Assembly: GCF_001687365.1 (NCBI RefSeq)
Contig: NZ_LGLV01000008.1
Span: forward strand, 248,001 to 312,000
Origin: Pararhizobium polonicum
Lineage (GTDB): Bacteria > Pseudomonadota > Alphaproteobacteria > Rhizobiales > Rhizobiaceae
Length of the DNA: 64,000 nucleotides
Direction of reading: 5' to 3'
The notes under the pieces are model-generated. The model ran no database searches and was not told where the DNA came from. It was given only the letters and a program-made list of their open reading frames with translations. How positions within the stretch are numbered: the first letter of the stretch is position 1; every line of letters begins with the position of its first letter. Shown here in pieces: positions 31,942-39,091 of the stretch. A program made the translations under genes and the position numbers.

Positions 31942-31956
31942 TGACTATCTAAGTCA
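31942..31956 (+). promoter_or_regulatory. IRO box (RirA-type iron-responsive operator)
   Basis: The sequence TGACTATCTAAGTCA fits the rhizobial iron-responsive operator pattern TGA-N9-TCA bound by RirA under iron-replete conditions. It lies 39 nt upstream of the fbpA start, where a promoter would be expected. The match to the pattern is seen directly; RirA control is inferred from established rhizobial iron biology. Confidence 0.65.
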
Positions 31957-31994
31957 TAAATGATGGACAACGCGGGCATTCATTGGAGGGATAC

Positions 31995-33014
31995 ATGAAA
32001 CATCCACGCCCGCAGTCCGTACTTCTCGCTGCCACTTTCCTCTTCGGCGCAAGTGCCGCTTCTGCTGCCGAACTCAATATCTACACGACGCGCGAGCCCG
32101 GCCTGATTCAGCCCTTGCTCGATTCGTTTACGGCTGAAACGGGCACCAAGGTCAACACGGTCTTCCTCAAGGACGGTTTGGCCGAGCGTGTTGTGGCGGA
32201 AGGCGAAAGCTCGCCCGCCGATATCCTGATGACCGTCGATGCCGGCAATCTGGTGGACCTGACCGAAAAGGGCGTGACGCAGGCCATCGAATCCACGGCG
32301 CTGACCGAAGCTGTTCCCGAACAGCTGCGCGATGCCAATGGCCATTGGTACGCCCTGTCGATGCGTGCCCGCGTGCTGTATGCGGCAAAGGATCTGGATC
32401 TGGCCGACTTCAATTACGAGGACCTGGCCGATCCCAAATGGAAGGGCAAGGTCTGCATCCGTTCTGGCCAGCATCCCTACAACACGGCGCTGATTGCCGA
32501 CTACATCGCCCATTATGGCGCTGAGGAAACCGAAAAGTGGCTGGCTGGCGTCAAGGACAATCTGGCCCGCAAGGCGGCCGGCGGTGACCGCGACGGCGCC
32601 AAGGACATTCTCGGCGGCATTTGCGATGTCGCAATCGCCAATTCCTATTATGTCGGCCTGATGCGCTCGGGCAGGGGTGGCGAAGAGCAGGTTGCCTGGG
32701 GCAATGGCATCAAGGTTGTCCTGCCGACCTTCAAGAATGGCGGAACGCAGGTCAATATCAGCGGTGCGGCCGTTGCCAAACATGCGCCGAACAAGGCCGA
32801 GGCCGTCAAGCTTCTGGAATATCTCGTCTCTGACAACGCCCAGAAGATCTATGCCGAAGCCAATTTCGAATATCCGGTCAAGCCGGGTGCCGCTGCCGAT
32901 CCGATCATTGCCTCGTTCGGCGAGTTGAAGATCGATTCCAAGCCCCTGGTCGAGGTGGTCAGCCATCGCAAGCAGGCAAGCGAACTGGTCGACAAGGTCG
33001 GCTTCGACAACTGA
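31995..33014 (+). CDS. fbpA: Iron(III) ABC transporter substrate-binding protein
   Basis: A 339-residue periplasmic protein. A Sec signal peptide ends at ASAAE, and the mature protein begins ELNIYTTREPGLIQPLL, typical of the FutA1/FbpA ferric-binding family. The segments SSPADILMTVDAGNL, KVCIRSGQHPYNTALIA and AIANSYYVGLMRSG match the family; the paired tyrosines in NSYYVG are expected iron ligands. GGAGGG sits 4 nt before the ATG, and an IRO box is just upstream. A hairpin with a T-rich tail follows the gene, so the binding protein can be made in excess over the permease. Confidence 0.92.
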   Translation: MKHPRPQSVLLAATFLFGASAASAAELNIYTTREPGLIQPLLDSFTAETGTKVNTVFLKDGLAERVVAEGESSPADILMTVDAGNLVDLTEKGVTQAIESTALTEAVPEQLRDANGHWYALSMRARVLYAAKDLDLADFNYEDLADPKWKGKVCIRSGQHPYNTALIADYIAHYGAEETEKWLAGVKDNLARKAAGGDRDGAKDILGGICDVAIANSYYVGLMRSGRGGEEQVAWGNGIKVVLPTFKNGGTQVNISGAAVAKHAPNKAEAVKLLEYLVSDNAQKIYAEANFEYPVKPGAAADPIIASFGELKIDSKPLVEVVSHRKQASELVDKVGFDN

Positions 33015-33072
33015 GGCAAGACGCCGGACGGATGATACGGTTTTCAGCCGCTCTCTGTAGGATACAAGAGAA

Positions 33073-33102
33073 GGCGCCCGCGGCAACGCGGGCGCCTGTT
33101 TT
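33073..33102 (+). terminator. Hairpin terminator/attenuator between fbpA and fbpB
   Basis: A perfect 10-bp stem (33073-33082 with 33087-33096) closed by a GCAA tetraloop is followed by TGTTTT. It ends 4 nt before the first possible fbpB start. It likely gives partial termination, or protects the fbpA message, favouring binding protein over permease. Confidence 0.75.
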
Positions 33103-33105
33103 CGC

Positions 33106-34776
33106 ATGGAATTCCCGCATATGACGGGCCTGTCACCGGCACGCCCGCATCGCCGTCGTGCCGGTCGCGGCTGGCTGCTCGGCGCGTCCGCCGTTGCTCT
33201 GTTCGTTGTGTTGCCGATCGTCGCGCTGTTCGTGCAAGCCATTCAGGGATCGGCCGGATTGTGGTCTCATCTGGCGATCACCGTGCTGCCGGTGGCGCTG
33301 TGGGATACCGTCGTTCTGCTGGCCGGCGTCGGCCTCGTCACGGCTGTGATCGGAACCGGAACCGCGTGGCTGGTGACCGCCTATGCCTTCCCCGGCCGCC
33401 GGCTGCTGGAATGGGCGCTGCTGCTGCCGCTTGCCGTCCCCACCTATATCGTCGCCTATGCCTATCTCGACATCCTCCATCCGATCGGTCCCGTGCAAGG
33501 CGCGGTGCGCTGGCTGCTCGGCTATGAAGGCCCGCGCCAGTTCCGCCTGCCCGACATACGTTCGATGGCAGGCTGCATCCTGTTGCTCGGCTTCGTGCTT
33601 TATCCGTATGTCTATATCCCGACCCGGGCCATGTTCCTCACCCAGTCGGCGAACCTGATCGATGCGTCGAGAATGCTTGGTGTATCGCGCCGCAAGGTCT
33701 TCTGGCGCGTTGCCCTGCCGCTGGCACGCCCGGCCGTGGCTGTGGGCATTAGTCTGGCGCTGATGGAAACCCTGAACGATATCGGCGCGTCGGAATTCCT
33801 CGGCATCCGCACGCTGACCGTCTCGATCTACACAAGCTGGGTGACCCGCTCGGATCTGCCGGGCGCCTCGCAGATCGCGCTGTCGCTGTTGTTGATCGTC
33901 GCGCTGCTGGTGGCGGCAGAACGATGGGCGAGACGCAAACAGCGCTATGCCGCCGGCGCGCAGCGCCAGCATGGGTTCGAGCCCGCCAAGGTCTCGCGGC
34001 CAAAAGGCATATTGCTTTTGATCGCCGGCTCGTTGCCGATCTTGATCGGCTTCGCCGCACCGGCGCTCTATCTCGCGGTCGAGGCCGTCAAGCGGATCCA
34101 GTTTGCCGGCCTGTCGCCACGTTTCTGGGGTGAGGCATTCAATACGATCTCGCTCGCTTCGGCCGCGACCGCAATGACGCTGTTCTTCGGTCTGGTGGTT
34201 GCCTATGCGGTGCGTCTAAGGCCGGGCACGGCTGCCGCCTGGTTCTACCGGTTCTCGACGCTCGGATATGCGGCGCCCGGAACAGTGGTCGCGATCGGTG
34301 TCCTGATCGTTGTTGCAATGCTCGACCGCTTCATCGACAGGACCGCGATCGCCTGGTTCGGTCTGTCGACGGGGCTCCTGTTCATGGGGTCCGGCGCGGC
34401 CTTGCTCTATGCCTATGCGATGCGGTTCCTTGCGATTTCGGCGGGTGGCATCGAAGCGGGGCTGGCGCGCATTCCGCTCTCGCTCGATCACGCGGCACGT
34501 ACGCTCGGGCAGACGACGGCGGGCACCCTGCGCCATGTGCATCTCCCGCTCTCGAAAACAGCCTTGACGGCGGCCGGTCTCCTGATCTTCGTCGATTGCG
34601 TCAAGGAGTTGCCGGCAACATTGCTTTTGCGTCCGCTCAATGTCGAAACCTTCGCCACGCATCTCTACGGCGAAGCGGCCAGAGGCACCTACGAGGAAGC
34701 ATCCGTTGCGGCGCTCGCCATCGTCGTGATCGGGATTTTGCCGGTGATTCTCCTCTCGCGCATCGGCCGGAACTAG
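33106..34776 (+). CDS. fbpB: Iron(III) ABC transporter permease (fused two-domain)
   Basis: A 556-residue inner-membrane permease made of two homologous halves, as in FbpB/AfuB. Each half has about six membrane segments and an EAA-type loop contacting the ATPase: MLGVSRRKVFWRVALPLARPA in the first half, given by its GVSRRKVFW core, and TLGQTTAGTLRHVHLPLSK in the second. The start is uncertain. ATG 33106 sits right after the hairpin, and ATG 33121 is an in-frame alternative; neither has a strong ribosome binding site. This fits lower expression than fbpA. Confidence 0.9.
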   Translation: MEFPHMTGLSPARPHRRRAGRGWLLGASAVALFVVLPIVALFVQAIQGSAGLWSHLAITVLPVALWDTVVLLAGVGLVTAVIGTGTAWLVTAYAFPGRRLLEWALLLPLAVPTYIVAYAYLDILHPIGPVQGAVRWLLGYEGPRQFRLPDIRSMAGCILLLGFVLYPYVYIPTRAMFLTQSANLIDASRMLGVSRRKVFWRVALPLARPAVAVGISLALMETLNDIGASEFLGIRTLTVSIYTSWVTRSDLPGASQIALSLLLIVALLVAAERWARRKQRYAAGAQRQHGFEPAKVSRPKGILLLIAGSLPILIGFAAPALYLAVEAVKRIQFAGLSPRFWGEAFNTISLASAATAMTLFFGLVVAYAVRLRPGTAAAWFYRFSTLGYAAPGTVVAIGVLIVVAMLDRFIDRTAIAWFGLSTGLLFMGSGAALLYAYAMRFLAISAGGIEAGLARIPLSLDHAARTLGQTTAGTLRHVHLPLSKTALTAAGLLIFVDCVKELPATLLLRPLNVETFATHLYGEAARGTYEEASVAALAIVVIGILPVILLSRIGRN

Positions 34777-34958
34777 GCTTGTCACGCAAGGCGTTGGTCC
34801 ATCGCTGACGCCGGCGAAATGCGGGCAGGCTCAGGATTTTTAGGTTTTATTTCTGTTTTCAGTGCAATTTTGGGTGGTGCAAACTGACATTCAGCTTTTT
34901 GTCAGGTAATAGGCACAGGAGAGGGCACCTTTGCAATTGCCCGTAGTCGGAGTGTGCT

Positions 34959-36605
34959 TTGAACCGTCCCTCTTTCAAGCGTCCTGTGATGGGAAGCGTC
35001 CCGCTTTCCCTGATCGTCACGCTTTACATTCTCGGTGCGTTGAACTTCACGTTCTGGAACCAGGCCTTCTCTGTATTTGGCGGTTTCAATGTCAGTTTCT
35101 ATACGTTTTCTGCGGCGATTGCTCTGCTCGTGGTTGCGGGCGTGGTGCTGTTCTCCGCCAAATATGTCATCAAGCCATTTCTGATTTTCCTGATCGTCGC
35201 CGGCGCGATCTCATCCTACTACACGGACTTCTTCGGCGTTGTGATCGACAAGGAAATGATCAGAAATGCCGTGGTGACGACGCCGCAGGAGGCAAGTCAT
35301 CTCGTCACGCCGACATTTGTCTTTCACGTTTTGCTTTACGGCGTTCTCCCGTCGTTGCTGGTTTGCTGGACGAAGATCAGGCACCGCCCCCTGATCGGAA
35401 AACTCTTTGCGAATTTCGTCGTTATCTCCGCATGCCTTGCTGTCTGCGTCGGCCTGATCATCAGCAATTACTCCGGAATCTCGTCGAACATTCGCCAGAA
35501 CCGCGAAATGATGGCCAAGCTGACGCCGTTCGCGCCGATAACCTCGGCGATCGGCCTGGCGGTCAGCACCTATCGCGAGATCGGCATTGTCCGTGCGCCG
35601 CTTGGGACCGATGCCAGACTTGGGCCGGTCTATGCGAGAGCGGACAAGCCGATCGTGACCATTATCGTTGCCGGCGAAACGGCGCGCGCAATGAACTTTT
35701 CGCTCAATGGCTATGCGAGAGAAACCAATCCCGAGCTGAAGGCCCTCGACGTTGTCAACTATACCAAGACGACGAGCTGCGGAACCGCGACCGCCGTTTC
35801 ATTGCCCTGCATGTTCTCCGTTTATGGGCGGCAAAGCTATTCGGACCGCAAGGCTCGTTCGACCGATACCTTGATGGATGTTCTGCGCCGTGCCGGTATC
35901 GACGGCTACTGGTGGGACAACAACACCGGCAGCAAGGGGATTGCCGATCTGATCAGCTTTGCCAGTCTTACCAAGCAGAAGAACAGCAAATTCTGCACGG
36001 ACGGCGAATGCCAGGACGATATTTTCCTGGGGCTTCTCGATGCGAAGCTCGCAAGCATCACCAAGAACACCGTCATCGTCCTGCATCAACTCGGCAGTCA
36101 TGGGCCGACTTATTATTTGCGGTATCCTGAAGAATTCCGGCGTTTCACGCCCGATTGCCGCACGGCGCAGCTGTCCGATTGCAGCCGCGAGGAGATCGTC
36201 AACGCCTATGACAACTCGATCCTTTATACCGACCACAACCTGTCGGAAGTGATCAAGCTGCTGAAGAAGCATCAGGGCACTGTCGATGGTGCGATGATCT
36301 ACATGTCGGATCATGGCGAATCGCTGGGCGAAAACGGGTTGTTCCTGCATGGCGCGCCGTACATGTTTGCGCCTGTGGAGCAGACCCATGTTCCCTTCAT
36401 CGCCTGGTTTTCAGATCAATATGCCCAGGTGATGAAACTGGATGTCGGCTGCTTGCGTCAGTATTCGGACGCCCCGACGTCGCACGACAATCTGTTTCAT
36501 ACCGTGCTTGGGATGATGGACGTCGTGACCAAAGTTTACAGGCCCGAACTGGATGTTTTCGCCGCCTGCAGGGGGGCCGCGCCGAGCGGGTCACCGGCGT
36601 CGTGA
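34959..36605 (+). CDS. eptA: Lipid A phosphoethanolamine transferase, EptA-like
   Basis: A 548-residue inner-membrane enzyme with about five N-terminal membrane helices (residues 15-170) and a periplasmic sulfatase-like domain. The catalytic threonine lies in TTSCGTATAVSLPCMFS, and the metal site shows VAGETARAMNFS and MSDHGESLGENG. Multiple cysteines in the soluble domain (for example CTDGECQDD and CRTAQLSDCS) match the disulfide-rich EptA fold. The enzyme adds phosphoethanolamine to lipid A or core sugars, which lowers binding of cationic peptides. TTG 34959 is chosen because GGAG lies 6 nt upstream; ATG 34989 is an alternative. No two-component regulator is adjacent. Confidence 0.93.
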   Translation: MNRPSFKRPVMGSVPLSLIVTLYILGALNFTFWNQAFSVFGGFNVSFYTFSAAIALLVVAGVVLFSAKYVIKPFLIFLIVAGAISSYYTDFFGVVIDKEMIRNAVVTTPQEASHLVTPTFVFHVLLYGVLPSLLVCWTKIRHRPLIGKLFANFVVISACLAVCVGLIISNYSGISSNIRQNREMMAKLTPFAPITSAIGLAVSTYREIGIVRAPLGTDARLGPVYARADKPIVTIIVAGETARAMNFSLNGYARETNPELKALDVVNYTKTTSCGTATAVSLPCMFSVYGRQSYSDRKARSTDTLMDVLRRAGIDGYWWDNNTGSKGIADLISFASLTKQKNSKFCTDGECQDDIFLGLLDAKLASITKNTVIVLHQLGSHGPTYYLRYPEEFRRFTPDCRTAQLSDCSREEIVNAYDNSILYTDHNLSEVIKLLKKHQGTVDGAMIYMSDHGESLGENGLFLHGAPYMFAPVEQTHVPFIAWFSDQYAQVMKLDVGCLRQYSDAPTSHDNLFHTVLGMMDVVTKVYRPELDVFAACRGAAPSGSPAS

Positions 36606-36645
36606 TCAGCTTTACGGGTAGCAAACAACGTCTGAAAACGTCCGG

Positions 36646-36678
36646 GCGCCATAATGAGGCGGGAGTGGCGCTTTTATT
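36646..36678 (+). terminator. Terminator after eptA
   Basis: GCGCCA and TGGCGC pair around a 14-nt loop and are followed by TTTTATT. It ends within the last codons of the converging 70-residue gene, whose stop codon starts at 36674. Confidence 0.55.
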
Positions 36679-36886
36679 GGAGCTGTCTCAGCACCATCTC
36701 GAATTCGGCCGATGGTGTGTCGTCCCGGCTCCTGAGCTCGCTTGTAACGGCCTTCATCGCCATTTCAATGCAATATTCAAGCGCAGATGCGTCAAGCTGG
36801 CGTGCGCTGTCCCGGATGTAGGTCAGCATTCGCGCAATCGTGGCGAACTCTTCGGCTTCAGTTGAAACGGTGGCAAGGTTGTCCAT
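36674..36886 (-). CDS. 70-residue helical hypothetical protein
   Basis: A small protein starting MDNLATVSTEAEEF and ending FEMVLRQLQ. It is predicted to be mostly alpha-helical and has a single cysteine in LEYCIEMAMKAV. The open frame extends much farther upstream, but the ATG at 36886 follows GTAGGA by about 8 nt and the helix pattern starts there. It is the last gene on the strand after ycaO and tfuA, separated from tfuA by a 107-nt gap rich in repeats, so it may have its own promoter. I do not recognise a family. It could be a partner or substrate of the YcaO-TfuA pair, or unrelated. Confidence 0.6.
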   Translation of the reverse strand: MDNLATVSTEAEEFATIARMLTYIRDSARQLDASALEYCIEMAMKAVTSELRSRDDTPSAEFEMVLRQLQ

Positions 36887-36911
36887 TCGAAAATTCCTAC
36901 GCGCTATGGAG

Positions 36912-36969
36912 GTTTCGAAGGTGATTGTAGATACAATTCGAAACAAATGGCGTTGCACGAGCGTTGCAC
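36912..36969. repeat. Nested inverted and direct repeats between tfuA and the 70-aa gene
   Basis: GTTTCGAA (36912) and TTCGAAAC (36937) form an 8-bp inverted repeat. Inside it, ATTGTA-GA-TACAAT (36924-36937) is a perfect inverted repeat. Next to it GCGTTGCAC occurs twice in tandem (36950 and 36961) with an 11-nt period. Such clustered symmetry in a 107-nt gap suggests regulator binding, or RNA structure controlling the 70-residue gene. Confidence 0.55.
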
Positions 36970-36993
36970 ACGTTTCGATTGAATGTTCCTCTC

Positions 36994-37668
36994 CTAGAGG
37001 GCTGTCAGGTTCAACTGCCAGTCGGGAGCGTGTTTGCGCAACGTTGCCGGTGCTTCGTGCATGGTGGCCAGCAGCTGCAGGGCATCCTGCCTTTTGATAT
37101 CGACCATTCCGCGTGTCAGCACGGGCAGGACTTCCTTGCCGAGACCACTGCCCGCAACGATCCTTTTCCACGTGCGTTCCTTGAAGAAGATATTTCGCGC
37201 GCTGGTTTCCAGCAACTCCTGCTGCAGGGGTGACAGGTGACCACTTTCTTGCAGAGTATCGAGCGTTGCGCTGACATTGACGAACGGCACTGTCAGCGCC
37301 GGATATCCCAACTCTTCAGGACCGTGGAGCAAGGCGACGTCGGCGTCATCGATCAGCCTCCCGGTTTTGAACCCGTCGAATACCGCTCCGATGCCGATCA
37401 TTCCGAAGGCTTCGCATTCGGCGGCACGAAGCGCGCCCATGCTCGATGCCCCGTAGATCCGCACGCCGATGGACAAGCCGTAGAGTATTTCCTTGTGCCA
37501 GACCGGCGGCTGATACTCAAAGCCGCCATCGACCAGGCCGATAGAGGTGAACCCTTCATCGATCGCCTTGCGGAGGTCGCCCTGGATCGCTGGTGGGCGA
37601 AGGATTATGTCACTCGCACACAGGCGCGCGGCATCCGGCAGGCTTGGGCCGATAAAAATAACTTTCAT
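36994..37668 (-). CDS. tfuA: TfuA-family protein
   Basis: A 224-residue protein of the TfuA core family PF07812. It begins MKVIFIGPSLPD, then shows the diagnostic GLVDGGFEYQPPVWHKEIL, YGASSMGALRAAECEAFGM and IDDADVALLHGPEELG. TfuA was named from the trifolitoxin locus. Characterised TfuA proteins work with YcaO to put sulfur into peptide backbones as thioamides. The ATG at 37668 overlaps the ycaO stop as ATGA (a GTG at 37674 is also possible), so the two are translationally coupled. The C-terminal third (SGHLSPLQQELLETSARNIF) is helical. The start and the key motif are intact. Confidence 0.93.
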   Translation of the reverse strand: MKVIFIGPSLPDAARLCASDIILRPPAIQGDLRKAIDEGFTSIGLVDGGFEYQPPVWHKEILYGLSIGVRIYGASSMGALRAAECEAFGMIGIGAVFDGFKTGRLIDDADVALLHGPEELGYPALTVPFVNVSATLDTLQESGHLSPLQQELLETSARNIFFKERTWKRIVAGSGLGKEVLPVLTRGMVDIKRQDALQLLATMHEAPATLRKHAPDWQLNLTAL

Positions 37669-38849
37669 GGCCACAAGGTCCGGGCAATGGCGCGGGCGCC
37701 GAAACGTCGGGCGCGCTTGCCGTCCGGGTTTTCCAGGGCAGGGACAAGCGCTTTGACGACGGAAAAAGGCCAGTCCTTGCTTGAGAGACGCAGGGCAATG
37801 GCGGATGGAATGTGCGCTTCGCGCAGTCTCTCCAGCACGTGCTCGATCATCGAAGCGGTCGTAGACGGGATCGGTTGCCGATAGTCCGGCACCTCGGTTG
37901 GAACGCAGGCGAACAATCGGCGCGTTTCATCCGGCAATGATGTCCGGTATGTCTGCGCCGAGACGTCGTCGCGGGCGCCGCTGATGTAGGTCAGGCGCGA
38001 TTGCGCCGCTTCCGTTACGGCGCGAAGTGCGGCAACCGACGGCGATGGATGGGCGCCCGATCCGTTCGTCACCTCGACATACCGCAGGGGCCTGTCGGAT
38101 AAAACGCCGGCAGGGCTAAGAAAGGCCGTGAGGCAGGGAATGCCGATATCGGAGGTGATGTCGAACAGCCGCAGAACCAGTCCGGCTCTTTCGATGCGGG
38201 TGAGGAGTTCCGTCATGGCCGCGCCGCCATACAGTGAGGGGTCGACACATCGCGAATGCCGGTCGCTGGCCGGTGCGACTTGCCAAAGCACGTAGGCGTC
38301 GCGCTCAATCCGCTCCAGAAGACCGTGGAGAAACGCTTCATCATCGCAATTGCCAGACGCCAGGCCGTCCGACGACATCCAGTAGCGGTTATTCTGCCGG
38401 GTACGATCCAGAATCACGGCCTCAAGCGGTACGAGGATCTCCTGTCCGTTCAGGACATTTCGGCCCGCAATCCAGTCGATTGTCTCGTCCGGGCGCAAAT
38501 CGGACTGCCCGCCCGCAATCAGGCTGGGCAGCGGATCGGCAAACCGTCCCCGGTCCGCCAATCCGCTCATCGTCGCGGTGACGATATCGACAGCCGGATG
38601 CCCCGCCACGACCCGTTCCAACGCCTCCATCACCGCCGATGCCTTGGCGTCGTCATCGGTGATGCCCTTGCCTTGCGCGATAACGATCGATTTTGCGTTC
38701 GGCGTATAGGCGCACCATACCGGTATTCCCAGGTTGTCGAGGCCGGTATGGCGTGCAACGCGGGTGATGCCGAAGTTTTTCAGAAGGGGTTCGACGCGGG
38801 AGAGTGTCTCACGAGGCGTATAGATGCGTTGCGGGGCTGCGTCTTCCAA
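37665..38849 (-). CDS. YcaO-domain ATP-dependent enzyme (TfuA-associated)
   Basis: A 394-residue YcaO protein. ATP- and magnesium-binding residues are visible: SAVMEALE (Ser71, Glu75, Glu78), SSDGLASG near residue 160, ERIERDAY (Glu179, Glu182) and AVTEAAQSRLTYISGARDD. YcaO enzymes activate backbone amides with ATP to form azolines, amidines or, with TfuA, thioamides. The C-terminus ends RTLWP and lacks the PxPxP tail of azoline-forming YcaOs, which fits thioamidation. The start is a TTG at 38849, 8 nt after the stop of the 72-residue gene; no ATG lies nearby. The operon order is regulator pair, 72-aa protein, ycaO, tfuA. Confidence 0.93.
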   Translation of the reverse strand: MEDAAPQRIYTPRETLSRVEPLLKNFGITRVARHTGLDNLGIPVWCAYTPNAKSIVIAQGKGITDDDAKASAVMEALERVVAGHPAVDIVTATMSGLADRGRFADPLPSLIAGGQSDLRPDETIDWIAGRNVLNGQEILVPLEAVILDRTRQNNRYWMSSDGLASGNCDDEAFLHGLLERIERDAYVLWQVAPASDRHSRCVDPSLYGGAAMTELLTRIERAGLVLRLFDITSDIGIPCLTAFLSPAGVLSDRPLRYVEVTNGSGAHPSPSVAALRAVTEAAQSRLTYISGARDDVSAQTYRTSLPDETRRLFACVPTEVPDYRQPIPSTTASMIEHVLERLREAHIPSAIALRLSSKDWPFSVVKALVPALENPDGKRARRFGARAIARTLWP

Positions 38850-38857
38850 GCCTGTTA

Positions 38858-39076
38858 TCAGCCCTCGAAATGGCCTGAAAAGACTTGATCCGCCGAGGAG
38901 ACCGCCACGGCAAAATCCACACCCTTCACGACAGCACCACCCGAATGCCGGAGGGACTCGGCTGTCGCAAGTTCGCCAGACAATGGCTTGGGCAGTTGCG
39001 TGACCGTCCCCGCTGTCAGGTCAGCCAGCCAAAGCCCGCTTTCGCCCGGAATCCCTATTACGACCACTTTCGCCAT
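38858..39076 (-). CDS. 72-residue protein upstream of ycaO
   Basis: A small protein with a beta-strand-like N-terminus (MAKVVVIGIPGESGLWLADL), a middle part LPKPLSGELATAE and a C-terminus VSSADQVFSGHFEG. It has no cysteine. AAGGAGA lies about 6 nt before the ATG, the strongest translation signal in this cluster. The stop is 8 nt before ycaO, and the start is 15 nt after the SARP gene. I do not recognise the family. Its position makes it the best candidate for a substrate or partner protein of YcaO-TfuA, but the folded look argues against a classical leader-core precursor. Confidence 0.75.
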   Translation of the reverse strand: MAKVVVIGIPGESGLWLADLTAGTVTQLPKPLSGELATAESLRHSGGAVVKGVDFAVAVSSADQVFSGHFEG

Positions 39077-39091
39077 ATTCGCTCTCCTTTG

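Noticed and set aside
34884..34905. Inverted repeat CTGACA/TGTCAG upstream of eptA
   Set aside because: Six base pairs with a 10-nt loop in AT-rich DNA is not enough to call an operator or terminator without comparison.
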